A stretch of 62,297 nt of DNA, taken from the NCBI GenBank assembly GCA_017454335.1, contig JAFTDE010000026.1, forward strand, positions 1 through 62,297, written 5' to 3'. The position numbers and the translations under genes were made by a program. Source of the stretch: Bacteroidales bacterium. Lineage in GTDB: Bacteria; Bacteroidota; Bacteroidia; Bacteroidales; UBA932. The first letter of the stretch is position 1; the number at the start of each line of letters is the position of its first letter. Of the stretch, positions 42,850 to 51,928 are shown piece by piece. Under the pieces are notes generated by a model. That model did not search any database, was not told the origin of the DNA, and saw only the letters and a list, made by a program, of their open reading frames with translations.

Positions 42850-45800
42850 CCGGTCGTATTGTTGTACAATAATTGGATTGAACTGTATAGTACGAAACCG
42901 ATAAAACCCCGCTGTACATGCTTGCCACCAGATAGTAAGGTTTGTACGACGATTGATCATAGTCGCTGGACCAGAAATACCCGTTGGTAGGTTGCTCATA
43001 TTTGACGCCGCTGTACTCGGACTCTTTGTAACCTGATGCCGGCAGGAAAATACAGTTGCCGTTGATGCTGCTGGTGATCAAGAGGCCATTTACGCCACCG
43101 GCATTGAACATGGATGCTACGCTGTTGTTTGCCAGCTCCTCACATTCCGCTTTGGTCGGCAACCGCCAGGAATCCGACGAACTGAGATTGCTTTTCGCAT
43201 TATTCCAGGAGAGATAGGATCCTGCGGCGGACGGCGAGTTCGCTCCCCAGTTCATACTTGCCCACCGGGTCCCGGAGGGAAGGCCCATATCGACAGCAGT
43301 CATTGTGGAAGAAGGCTCGGTTACCGTGATCGTGCAACTGCTTGAACCGGCAGCGGTTGACAGCGTAATATGGCAGGTACCGGGTGTCATGCCCAGCACC
43401 AAGCCATGTGCATCGACTTTGGCTACGGATTCGTTGTCGCTGGTCCAGGTCTGTTCATAATAACTGCTGTTAGCGGGGACAGTGGTGACAGCAAGCTGAG
43501 TGGTGGAGAACTGTACGACGGAGGCCACGGACGGGATGGAAATGCTGGTAGGCTGGACAGCATGGCTGCTCTCGCGTACGCAGCGGACACTCAAGCCTGA
43601 AGCCGGAACGGCTTTCTGATAGGTGCGGCCTTCGTAATGGCCGATTTGGTAGGCATAGTTGTCCCAATACATGTCTCGGAGGTCTATCATGAGGTCCGTA
43701 CTGTAGCTTGTTATCTGCCCGAAACTGAAGACGCCTGCCGTAGGATCCTGGCTTGAAGAGAAACTGTCGCTGAGCAGCGCGCCGTCACTTGCCCACAGAC
43801 GGAAATGGTATCCGGAAGGAACAGCAATTTCTCCGGCATTCCTGACATAGTAGGAAGTCAAGGGGTTGTTGCTGTTGTAATGGTATTGATAGACGCTGGC
43901 TGTTGTCTTGACTCCGACCGAAGGGAAGCTTGCCGTAGCCGTAGGCATGGTCACGGTCATGGGATTGGAATATTTCGTGGAGAAGAATTTCTCTCTGAAT
44001 GTATTATCCCATAAAGCGGTTTCCGGGACCTTCCATCCGGGAGGGCAGGGGTCGAAAATGGTTTTGTCGGAGCCCCAAAGTGCAGATGTCTGGTCGCTGG
44101 CCCACAGACCGCCGCCCGTTCCGTAGCCGCCGGAAATATTGCAGGTTTGCGGGGTAAATATAAACTTGTTGGGCCATTGCACTGTCTGGGCTACGGTATA
44201 GCTGGGATTCTCTCCGGTGTTTTCAATGGCCTGCTGGGTCCCGAGGACAGCCGGCTGCCAGACACTTGTGGGCGAAATGTCGCCGCCGTTGGCATATTTG
44301 GTGTTCAGGAACGGATCCTTTCGACCCCACTGATACAGAAGACCATAACTCTCAGTCCCCGATTGCGCATCCAGGGCGCCAAGGTTGCGGTCCATGAAGA
44401 CGGCTCCGCCCGGGTAAGTCTGCTCGCTGATTTCATTGTCGGTCAGCCACAGGTGCCAACTCCAGAGGATGTTGCCGACGTTATCCTTGATGGCGACCAC
44501 CGCATTACCTTCCCTGTATTCCGCTCCCGTGGAGAAATAGACGTAACCGTCCTGGTATCCGATCTTGCGGATAAGCTGTCCGGCAGAAGGTGCTGTTCCT
44601 GTGCCGAAGGAAGCCCATACCAGCGTAGCTTCCGCGATGGAGCTTGAACTGGTCGTAGCACTTACTCCCGCGAGGGATGCCGCACCGTTACCCTTGACCG
44701 TCGCCAGGAACTTGTAGTCTCCCAGCGCCGGGACTATGTAACTGTTGGCTGTAGCGCTGGCGCTGAGGTCGGTGTAGGCGGACAGGTCCTTGGACACCGT
44801 CTGGTCCTCGACCGGGCGGATGGCCATTGCCGGATTGGTTCCCCAGCTGTTTTGCTCACCATTTTGCCGATAGGCATACGCTTTCGGATAGCCCGTACTG
44901 GTGGAAGAACGGTAATAACCGGAACCCGGATTGCCATACTGGCCGGCAGCGTTGCTGAAGCCGGTTCCGGGCAGACCGGAATAGCCGTTCTGCTGGGCGC
45001 CCGTAGGGACCCTCCAACCCAGCGGGCAAGGGTCGTAGATGGTTTTTACGTCATCCCGCCAGGGCAGAAGCTCATACTCTGCCTGAGACATCCAGGAATT
45101 CGCATCACCATTGTCTACATGGACGGTAGGATGCTTGATGCAGTAATCGATGCTTTGGATACCGTTTACTGTGCTGAACGCCGCGGCCGGGAAGAAAGTA
45201 AAGCTCGCGTAGTCTCCTGTGGCTGCGGAGAAAGGATCCTTGCGGCCCCACTGATAAAGGAATCCACGGTTGTTATTCAGCGTAGTGGCGCCCAGATTGC
45301 AGTCCATGAACACGCTGCCGTTGTACTCGACTTCGCCGGGTTTGGGCGTGGCCCAGATATGCCAACTCCAGAGGATCTCGTCCACGTCATTGTCATACAC
45401 ACCGGCGTTGCCGCCCGCAAGGTCTTTGAAGATGGCTATGTAGGCATTGCCCGGGACGAAAGATTCCGGGGTGTTGAAATAGATGTATCCATCATAGTAA
45501 CCGATGTCATAAGTTCCATTGGCATAAGCAATGGCTTTGCCATGATCGATGATCTCCCAGAGGACGGTCACGCCGCTGATGTCGCTCTTTTGGATGGCGG
45601 TAGCCTGTGCGCCCGTAGTGGGGTCCAGTCCGCCGTTGCCTTTGACAGTGGCCTTGAACTTATAGGCTCCCGCAGCGCTGACGATATAGGTGTTGGCCGT
45701 ACCCCTGGCGCTGAGGTCTGTGAATGTCACGGACTTGGTGAATTCCAGGGAGATATCCGTGATGCGGCTCCGGCTCACTCTGACGGTCCTGCCGTCCTTG

Positions 45801-46549
45801 AGCGACCAGGTCTGCCTGATGCCAGTGGCGGTGATGGCGGTGATGGTGAGGCCTTCGTATGAATTGGCAGGGACGAACATATAGAAAGGAGTAGGCTCGG
45901 CTCCGATTTCCACACCTTCGCCGCATTCCAAGGTCAGGGATCCTCCTGCCGCTACAGTGGCGACGTAAGCGTTGTCAGCCAGGGTGGCGACGTTGGTGAT
46001 GGCACCGCTGAGGCCCTGGTCAGCCTGCAGGATGATCTTCATGATCTTTTGATTCTCAAGCGCTGTAGTGAGATTGAGACGGAGAATGCCGCCGATGTTC
46101 TTGAACGCCAGATTGTCGTTATTACTTTCGGCATACATGGGGGCTCCGGTCAGGTTGCCGGCTGTATAGGTCTGGGTGGAAGAGAGTGCGGGCGATCCGC
46201 CATTGTATAATCCGCTAGGATACCAGGCTTTGTACGGAGCTGCACCTTCGTATCCGCTGGTGCGGACAAAGTCGGTGTGTGTGTCTCCGCCGGAGGTGGC
46301 GGTAAAAATGCCGGTAGTTCCGCCGCCGTTGAGGATGGTGATGGTGTCACCATTTTGCCAGAGGACTTCGTATCCGATGGCATCGTTGCCGGAAAGCGTG
46401 GTTTTGGTGAGGGGCGCTTCCGCTTCGGCGTGGAAAACCATGCCGGGAGCGATTTCCAGCTGCTGTTCTTCCAGCAGATCCAACTTGCAGGAATGGAAGA
46501 GAAGGGCCGATAGGGCTACTGCAGATGCTATGATAATGAATCTTTTCAT
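42839..46549 (-). CDS. Very large surface lipoprotein: fimbrillin-like head, duplicated FISUMP-type modules, Big2 domain, terminal FISUMP
   Basis: 1236 residues. Lipobox-like FHSC (Cys 20). Fimbrillin-like N-terminal region about 30-270 (GMVFHAEAE, VLWQNGDTITIL, KNIGGILRLNL, PFYMFVPANSYEGLTI). Two related modules follow (about 275-600 and 610-1000), each with TANxYIV, YKFxATVKGNG, ILWSWHxW, VFMDxNLGA and LLYQWGRKDPF-type motifs. Then a Big2-type Ig domain (about 1015-1095) and a last FISUMP-like unit (MGLPSGTRWASMNWGA, SWRLPTKAECEELANN). Presumably displayed on the cell surface as adhesin or glycan-binding protein. It follows the 485-residue relative by 15 bases in one operon; both are less GC-rich than the core. 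Confidence 0.8.
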   Translation of the reverse strand: MKRFIIIASAVALSALLFHSCKLDLLEEQQLEIAPGMVFHAEAEAPLTKTTLSGNDAIGYEVLWQNGDTITILNGGGTTGIFTATSGGDTHTDFVRTSGYEGAAPYKAWYPSGLYNGGSPALSSTQTYTAGNLTGAPMYAESNNDNLAFKNIGGILRLNLTTALENQKIMKIILQADQGLSGAITNVATLADNAYVATVAAGGSLTLECGEGVEIGAEPTPFYMFVPANSYEGLTITAITATGIRQTWSLKDGRTVRVSRSRITDISLEFTKSVTFTDLSARGTANTYIVSAAGAYKFKATVKGNGGLDPTTGAQATAIQKSDISGVTVLWEIIDHGKAIAYANGTYDIGYYDGYIYFNTPESFVPGNAYIAIFKDLAGGNAGVYDNDVDEILWSWHIWATPKPGEVEYNGSVFMDCNLGATTLNNNRGFLYQWGRKDPFSAATGDYASFTFFPAAAFSTVNGIQSIDYCIKHPTVHVDNGDANSWMSQAEYELLPWRDDVKTIYDPCPLGWRVPTGAQQNGYSGLPGTGFSNAAGQYGNPGSGYYRSSTSTGYPKAYAYRQNGEQNSWGTNPAMAIRPVEDQTVSKDLSAYTDLSASATANSYIVPALGDYKFLATVKGNGAASLAGVSATTSSSSIAEATLVWASFGTGTAPSAGQLIRKIGYQDGYVYFSTGAEYREGNAVVAIKDNVGNILWSWHLWLTDNEISEQTYPGGAVFMDRNLGALDAQSGTESYGLLYQWGRKDPFLNTKYANGGDISPTSVWQPAVLGTQQAIENTGENPSYTVAQTVQWPNKFIFTPQTCNISGGYGTGGGLWASDQTSALWGSDKTIFDPCPPGWKVPETALWDNTFREKFFSTKYSNPMTVTMPTATASFPSVGVKTTASVYQYHYNSNNPLTSYYVRNAGEIAVPSGYHFRLWASDGALLSDSFSSSQDPTAGVFSFGQITSYSTDLMIDLRDMYWDNYAYQIGHYEGRTYQKAVPASGLSVRCVRESSHAVQPTSISIPSVASVVQFSTTQLAVTTVPANSSYYEQTWTSDNESVAKVDAHGLVLGMTPGTCHITLSTAAGSSSCTITVTEPSSTMTAVDMGLPSGTRWASMNWGANSPSAAGSYLSWNNAKSNLSSSDSWRLPTKAECEELANNSVASMFNAGGVNGLLITSSINGNCIFLPASGYKESEYSGVKYEQPTNGYFWSSDYDQSSYKPYYLVASMYSGVLSVSYYTVQSNYCTTIRPVAK

Positions 46550-46564
46550 GGTTGATCCTCCTCT

Positions 46565-48022
46565 TTATTCCGTTTCAAAATCGTTAATGTCGTAAATGTC
46601 GCTTCCGACAAGGAAAGCATCGGATTCGGCCTCGCTCTGCTGAACGACATAATCGCAAACAAGGCGTTGGGCCGAGTAGTTATAGGCGCCGAACATGTTA
46701 CTTCCTAAATTGGCATAGCCAAAATCAAGTGACGTCCCTTCGCTTCCGACAGAGGCCCATAACTGGGCCGTACCGTTTGTAATCGATGTCTTCTCATTGA
46801 TATAAAAATGAACGACGGTACCTTGCCCCGGTGTAGTTTCAGAACCATTGTCTGTGTATCTGTAATACCCGCCGGCACCCATATAAAGGGTGCTACCGTT
46901 GCATGAGAATCCGACACCGTTCTTCTCTCCCGTTATCCAGGAGCGCCCACTCGCATAGAAGAGTTCCTGTGATTCGGCCCGGGTGGGCAAACGCCAGCCA
47001 TTCCAATCGAGGGGAACGGAAACACTTTCATTCATGATGTTCTGGTTGTAATCAATCTCGGCAGACGAACCGACATTGAATTTGGCCCAGCGGACGCTCA
47101 GCCCCAGATCCTTCCAATTCTGGCCGCCATACTCTCCCGTAGCGGAGGAGGTCACCATGTCTTCGCTCAGCGTGATCGACTTTCCATAGACCTGGCCGGG
47201 CGTGTAATTCACATCCTTGGTCGTGACCAGGCGGGAGTAAGATTTCCCACTCGCGTCTACGGCATGTGCCACCAGGCTGGACGAGGTGCTCTTGTAGATG
47301 GCGAAATAGCCCGCATAGACACCCGCTCCGTCGTTGGAGGCAGTGGCCTGGAACACCCCAGTGGAAGAATCGTCCCCGGAAACGGTTCCGTCAGCAGCGA
47401 TGGTCACGCTTCTGTACAGACCGCCGGCGGAATCCATCCCGATGCTCGAAATCGCTTTGGTTGACGAAGCGAAGCGGAACCGGAAATAGCTCAGGATATG
47501 GGTGGTAAGGCCGGTGATGGTTGCTGTGGTCTGGTTTTCTTCAAGGACAACTGTGTCACCTTTCAGGATATCGTGCTCCAGGACGTCGGCAAGCGTAGAG
47601 CCGCCCGGCGAAGCCAGGTTCAGCGTAATGACGCCTTCCGACAGGCTGACAAAGCCTTTGGACAGGGATGTGGCGCTCACGGCATAAGGGATATACGTTC
47701 CCGCCACTACCGGATCGGTGGAGGTGAAGGTTCCGCTGACTTCTCCCGCTCCGTCTGCGAGGGTCAGGGCAATGGTGGTTCCATCACTCTTGATAAGGAA
47801 GATCTTGTCACCAACTTCCCAGGTGGCATTAGTAGTGCCATAGGCGATTCGGGTTGCACTGTCGGTCCCTTTTGTTGCGGCGGACACGGTGAGTGTGACG
47901 GCCGGCCCCGAGGGCTTTTCCTCTTCCGTGAGGCCGGAAACATCTTCGGATGATAATTTGCTGCACCCTGTGGCTAAGATCGCCATTGCCAACAGGGCTG
48001 TCGGTATCCAGTTGTTCTTCAT
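46565..48022 (-). CDS. Fimbrillin-like/FISUMP surface lipoprotein
   Basis: 485 residues from ATG 48022 (MKNNWIPTALLAMAILATGC; lipobox ATGC). I prefer this ATG over 48034 because the latter lies inside the preceding small gene. Fimbrillin-like part about 25-290 (TRIAYGTTNATWEVGDKIFL, GTYIPYAV, FRFRFASSTKAISSIGM, YTPGQVYGKSITL), then a FISUMP domain (WKDLGLSVRWAKFNVGSSAE, WNGWRLPTRAESQELF). Predicted cell-surface structural or adhesive protein. It starts 5 bases after the stop of the 56-residue gene and is followed by the giant relative. Confidence 0.82.
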   Translation of the reverse strand: MKNNWIPTALLAMAILATGCSKLSSEDVSGLTEEEKPSGPAVTLTVSAATKGTDSATRIAYGTTNATWEVGDKIFLIKSDGTTIALTLADGAGEVSGTFTSTDPVVAGTYIPYAVSATSLSKGFVSLSEGVITLNLASPGGSTLADVLEHDILKGDTVVLEENQTTATITGLTTHILSYFRFRFASSTKAISSIGMDSAGGLYRSVTIAADGTVSGDDSSTGVFQATASNDGAGVYAGYFAIYKSTSSSLVAHAVDASGKSYSRLVTTKDVNYTPGQVYGKSITLSEDMVTSSATGEYGGQNWKDLGLSVRWAKFNVGSSAEIDYNQNIMNESVSVPLDWNGWRLPTRAESQELFYASGRSWITGEKNGVGFSCNGSTLYMGAGGYYRYTDNGSETTPGQGTVVHFYINEKTSITNGTAQLWASVGSEGTSLDFGYANLGSNMFGAYNYSAQRLVCDYVVQQSEAESDAFLVGSDIYDINDFETE

Positions 48023-48027
48023 AAAGC

Positions 48028-48198
48028 CTACCATACGTTTTCTCCGTTATTGTCTGCATTGGTTTCATCGACGCCACTGCCGTTCAGGTCGGCGCCGGTT
48101 TCGCTGATGATCAGTATGCTTTGTTCGGCATGCAAGCTAATCAGCTGAATTTCAGGAGGGGAATACGGGGCTTCTCCAAGATTCTTTTTCCGGTTCAT
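48028..48198 (-). CDS. 56-residue peptide heading the surface-lipoprotein operon
   Basis: Short frame from ATG 48198 to TAG 48028: begins MNRKKNLGEAPYSPPEIQL, middle LHAEQSILIISETG, and ends in an Asn/Asp/Glu-rich NADNNGENVW. From memory, similar short proteins (basic start, PEI-L/V-x-L, Glu-Gln-Ser-hydrophobic-Leu, acidic tail ending in Trp) occur ahead of fimbrillin/FISUMP genes in other Bacteroidetes. The next gene starts 5 bases after its stop. No signal peptide; function unknown, perhaps regulatory or a leader-type peptide. A degenerate TATCTTTA element lies at about 48233-48240. Confidence 0.65.
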   Translation of the reverse strand: MNRKKNLGEAPYSPPEIQLISLHAEQSILIISETGADLNGSGVDETNADNNGENVW

Positions 48199-48332
48199 AG
48201 ACTTTGTTATTAGGTGTGTCAGATTTTTTTGTTAAAGATAGGTCCGCGAGAAAAGGCGGTCGGTAACATCCCGAATAAAGGAAGTGCCAAAAAGTACGAA
48301 AAAATCGCACGGCAAAACAATCTCATGAATAA

Positions 48333-48466
48333 AACATAGATTTACACGACGAAGTTGCCGAACTGTTCGTCGATAAAAAAAGTGATATGATGATCAGATT
48401 GATGATGGCGCTGGCCTGTCCGCGGCGATCGCCGAAGTCCTGAAGGAACTGGCGGCCGGGAGGTAG
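48333..48466 (+). pseudogene. Possible remnant of a coding sequence in two frames
   Basis: Within the 272-base gap 48199-48470 the plus strand reads coding-like but broken text: DLHDEVAELFVDKKSD in one frame (from 48339), then DDGAGLSAAIAEVLKELAAG in another frame up to TAG at 48464-48466, with an A-run (gataaaaaaag) and a repeated GATGAT region between. No start codon opens either frame. It may be the tail of a frameshifted gene; no family is recognised. It may equally be chance. Confidence 0.3.
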
Positions 48467-48470
48467 GCGG

Positions 48471-51341
48471 CTACATCCCGCCCGTCCTGGCGGGATTCTT
48501 CAGTTCGTCCGGAGCGTCTTTCGTTCCCATGTCCACGGCGCCCGCGACCTTGGTGTAGAGGTCGCGGATCGTCCCGACTTCCAGGCGGCTCTCCGGCCGG
48601 AATGCGTCGCTGTTCATGTAGTCGAGGACGGAGGCGTACAGCTGCCTCGCTACGATGCGCTCGTCAGGATCGCTGGTGAGGTCCATCGACGTCACAATGA
48701 TCTTTCCGTTCAGCACGTTGGCCTCGAACATCATCCCGCACTTGCGGCTGAGGAACCAGGTGTCGATCGTATAGACCAGCGGGACGAAGCCCTTGGGGAA
48801 ATCGGACATCAGCATGGGCTGGGCGTTGTTGATCAGCTCCCACCACTGGATGTCGGAGTGATAGTCCGTGGGGAAGGAGTTGAAGACGGGGTGACGGTCG
48901 TTCAGCCAGATACCGGTGGTGTGCGGCGCCTTCATCTTGAACCAGGACGTGTTCCAGAACACCGGGGTGAAACTCTGTTTGATCTCGTCGCCGTAGCTGA
49001 TCTTGCCGGCGGCAAGGAGCAGCACCTTCCCGCCCTTGCGCAGCACCTCCTCCGCCTCTTCGTCCAGGGTTTCCTTCACCACGACATTCTTCACCTGCGG
49101 CTCGACTTTCTCGGGATAGACCCAGAAGTCCCAGTCGTTGACGAATTCCGTCCCGGCGAGCGCCACCTCCAGGTTGTACTTGCCCGCCTTGGTGATGCCC
49201 TTGAGCGGCCAGGTGATGAGGCCCAGCGGCTGGCAGTTGCCGATTTCGATGTCCTTCCTGCCGAGGGATCCCGAAGCGAGCACCTTCCGGTACTGGTTGG
49301 TGATCTTGTAGGTGACTTCCACGCCCTTGAGCGGCGTGGCGCCGAAGTGGGCGGCCTGCATCTCGGCCCGGAGGGTGTCGGCGTTGGTGAAGACGAACTT
49401 CTCCATGCGGGCCAGCGGCACGGTCGTGTTGCAGAAACGCCTCCACTCGTCCACCGAGAGGTACTCCTTGGCATCGAAGAACACGTCGGTCACGCCGACC
49501 AGCGCGGAACCCTGCCCGGAGTAGTCGTTGAGGCTGAGCAGCTGGAATCCGGCATAGCCGTCGGTGCGCAGGTGCTTTTCCAGCTCGTGCTTGTACATGA
49601 GGGCCTGGAGCTTGCCGGACGCCATGTAGAAATCGTGGCTCCGCTCGCCCAGGTCGTTCTCCTCCAGGATTTCCCGGAAGATTTCAAAGTTGAGGGCCTT
49701 GTTCACGCCGGTGTACTTGCGGATTTCGTTGAAATCGGGAAATACGCACCATTGGCCGGTCTCGTGCGAGAGGAAGGGCCCCCGGCTGAACACGATGTTG
49801 CGGGCATAGTCGGTCATGGATTCCGGGCGCTGGGTCTTCCAGGTCAGGCCGCGGGCGAAGCTGATGGTGTACTGTCCGCCGGCACCCCAGCCGGTCGATC
49901 CGGTGTACACGCGGCGGGGATCCCGCGCGATCCAGTGCGCGACGAAATTGTTCTCCCAGGCCATGTAGTTGCCGGCCGGTTCGTTTCCGCTGGACAGGAG
50001 GCAATAGGAAGGGGAGTTGCCGTAGTAGTGCTCCATCCGGGAAGTTTCGCGCATGAGGTAGTCATCGACCGGCTCGCCCTCGCCGAGTTTCACCCCGTGG
50101 TTCGCCCATGCGGGTCCTTCGGGCTGGAGGTAGAATCCGACCATGTCGGCCGCTTCGAAGGCGGCTTCCGGCGGGCAGTAGGAATGGAAGCGCATGTGGT
50201 TCAGCCCGTACGCGCGGCAGATTTCGAATACGCGGAGCCAGGAATCCAGGTCCATGGGTGCATAGCCGGTGTTCGGGAAGCAGCAGTTCTCCACGGTGCC
50301 CCGGAGCAGGGTCTTGCGGCCGTTGATGTAGAAGTATTTGCCTTCGATGCTGAATTCCCGCATGCCGAAACGGACCTGCCGGTCGTCCTGGCCCGCGCTG
50401 GTGGCGAGTTGGGCGGACAGCCGGTACAGGTTGGGGGTGAATTCATCCCAGAGCAGCACGCCCTCGCCCATCGGAAGGGTCATGGAGATTTCGTTCTCGC
50501 CCACCTTCAACGCCACGGAAGACGTCACGGGGCTGACGCTGTGCGTGCTTTCGCCGTTGTATGCCTCGGCGGACAGCGTCACCTTGCCGGAGAGCGCCTT
50601 CGCAGAGCGGATCTTCATCTTGACCGCGGCGGTTCCGGCGTGGATGTCCGGATAGACCTGGATGTCGGAGAAATAGGCCTTCGGGGTGGACCGCAGTTCG
50701 ATTTTGCCGACGATGCCGTTCCAGTTGCCCTGGGTCTGGTCGGTCACGCTGTGCGAGTCCTTCCCGGGGTTGTACTCCGGACGGAGGGTGTTGTCGATGG
50801 CCAGGGCGAGGTGGTGGGTGGAACCGGGCTTGACAAACGCCGTGATGTCGTACTCGTGCGGCGTATTCAGCGACGCTTCGCTCCCGACCCGCTTGCCGTC
50901 AACCCACAGCGTGGTCTGGATGTGTGCCCTTTCCAGGAACAGCACGACCCGCCGGCCCTTCCACTCAGCGGGTACCGCCACGTCCTTGCTGTACCAGGCG
51001 ATGCCCTTGTAATAGCGGACCGGCGTGAGGAAGAAGGGGAACTTGACATTCCCTTCCTTGCGGTATTTCTCCATGGAGGGGCTCTGGTAATAGGTGCTGT
51101 CGTAGATGCTGCAGGTCCATTCGGTCTCGGCGGTCACGATGTCGCCCTTGAGGCGCTCGGGCATGGAGGCGGGGAGCAGGATCTTGTCTGCGAGCGGTTT
51201 CAGGTAAGCCTTGGCGGCAACGCCTGTTTCCTGCGGATCGGTCTGGAAGGCCCATTCGCCCGACAGGTCGATGGACTGCTGGGCCGAAAGGAACGGCGAC
51301 ACCAGCACCAGGGAAACGATGGTCAAAAGAAAATTTTTCAT
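48471..51341 (-). CDS. Secreted glycoside hydrolase family 2-type enzyme
   Basis: 956 residues. Signal peptide 1-20. GH2 layout: jelly-roll sugar-binding domain about 25-220 (WYSKDVAVPAEWKGRRVVLFLERA, TLWVDGKRVG), Ig-like domain to about 340, TIM-barrel about 345-660 (KYFYINGRKTLLRGT, NHMRFHSYCPPEAAFEAAD), then accessory domains. The acid/base Glu454 is in SSGNEPAG and the probable nucleophile Glu527 in SHETGQW. The long insert in the first domain and the C-terminal extension differ from classic beta-galactosidases and resemble GH2 members of pectin (rhamnogalacturonan) loci, but the sugar specificity cannot be read. TATTTTTG at 51384-51391 is the likely -7 element. Confidence 0.87.
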   Translation of the reverse strand: MKNFLLTIVSLVLVSPFLSAQQSIDLSGEWAFQTDPQETGVAAKAYLKPLADKILLPASMPERLKGDIVTAETEWTCSIYDSTYYQSPSMEKYRKEGNVKFPFFLTPVRYYKGIAWYSKDVAVPAEWKGRRVVLFLERAHIQTTLWVDGKRVGSEASLNTPHEYDITAFVKPGSTHHLALAIDNTLRPEYNPGKDSHSVTDQTQGNWNGIVGKIELRSTPKAYFSDIQVYPDIHAGTAAVKMKIRSAKALSGKVTLSAEAYNGESTHSVSPVTSSVALKVGENEISMTLPMGEGVLLWDEFTPNLYRLSAQLATSAGQDDRQVRFGMREFSIEGKYFYINGRKTLLRGTVENCCFPNTGYAPMDLDSWLRVFEICRAYGLNHMRFHSYCPPEAAFEAADMVGFYLQPEGPAWANHGVKLGEGEPVDDYLMRETSRMEHYYGNSPSYCLLSSGNEPAGNYMAWENNFVAHWIARDPRRVYTGSTGWGAGGQYTISFARGLTWKTQRPESMTDYARNIVFSRGPFLSHETGQWCVFPDFNEIRKYTGVNKALNFEIFREILEENDLGERSHDFYMASGKLQALMYKHELEKHLRTDGYAGFQLLSLNDYSGQGSALVGVTDVFFDAKEYLSVDEWRRFCNTTVPLARMEKFVFTNADTLRAEMQAAHFGATPLKGVEVTYKITNQYRKVLASGSLGRKDIEIGNCQPLGLITWPLKGITKAGKYNLEVALAGTEFVNDWDFWVYPEKVEPQVKNVVVKETLDEEAEEVLRKGGKVLLLAAGKISYGDEIKQSFTPVFWNTSWFKMKAPHTTGIWLNDRHPVFNSFPTDYHSDIQWWELINNAQPMLMSDFPKGFVPLVYTIDTWFLSRKCGMMFEANVLNGKIIVTSMDLTSDPDERIVARQLYASVLDYMNSDAFRPESRLEVGTIRDLYTKVAGAVDMGTKDAPDELKNPARTGGM

Positions 51342-51466
51342 GGATATGGATGCGATTTTTAACTTTTTAAATCATTGACAAGTCAAAAATACAAATAATA
51401 GAGATATTCCGACTTCGCGCGGAATGATATTTTTTGTATCTTTGTTCCGATTTAATTCAGAACAAT

Positions 51467-51847
51467 ATGAATCTCAGAGGTATCAAGAAAGACATCGAGT
51501 ATGTGCTGGGCGCCTTTATCGAGGACTGCTCCATCTTCGCCGCCATCAACCCCAAGGCTTCGCACGACCAGATTTCCGACCTGGTGGACGAAGGCGTCGA
51601 CCTGTACAACGAACTCAAGGACCGCGTGAACGCCAAGCCCGAGGCTGACGCCAAGGAGCACTACCTGCAGATCCGCAAGGACTTGCTGGAGAAGACGGAC
51701 GCGTTGTACACCAAGCTCAGCGACATCGTGAAGGCCGCCAACGACGCCCCGGCGGAGAAGCCCGCCAAGAAGGCTCCGGCCAAGAAGAAAGCGCCCGCCA
51801 AGAAGGAGGAAGCCGCTCCTGCCGAAGAGGCTCCCGCCGCCGAGTAA
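51467..51847 (+). CDS. Histone H1/Hc1-like protein with Ala-Lys-Pro tail
   Basis: 126 residues from ATG 51467, 22 bases after TATCTTTG (51437-51444). Residues 1-88 form a helical acidic/basic domain (IKKDIEYVLGAFIEDCSIF, DQISDLVDEGVDLYNELKDRV). Residues 89-115 are a low-complexity tail of AKKAPAKK-type repeats, and the last 15 residues are acidic (EEAAPAEEAPAAE). Lys/Ala/Pro tails suggest DNA binding and nucleoid organisation, as in bacterial H1-like proteins; the acidic end is less usual. A good terminator follows at 51878, so it is a single-gene unit. Confidence 0.75.
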   Translation: MNLRGIKKDIEYVLGAFIEDCSIFAAINPKASHDQISDLVDEGVDLYNELKDRVNAKPEADAKEHYLQIRKDLLEKTDALYTKLSDIVKAANDAPAEKPAKKAPAKKKAPAKKEEAAPAEEAPAAE

Positions 51848-51877
51848 GAAGCACAATCGCTCCGCAAGATAATCCGG

Positions 51878-51907
51878 GGACCGGCCGACACGGACCGGTC
51901 CTTTTTT
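51878..51907 (+). terminator. Terminator after the H1-like gene
   Basis: GGACCGG (51878-51884) with CCGGTCC (51895-51901), 10-base loop, followed by TTTTTT (51902-51907). Confidence 0.8.
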
Positions 51908-51928
51908 GTAACGCAGAACCGTAACCCT

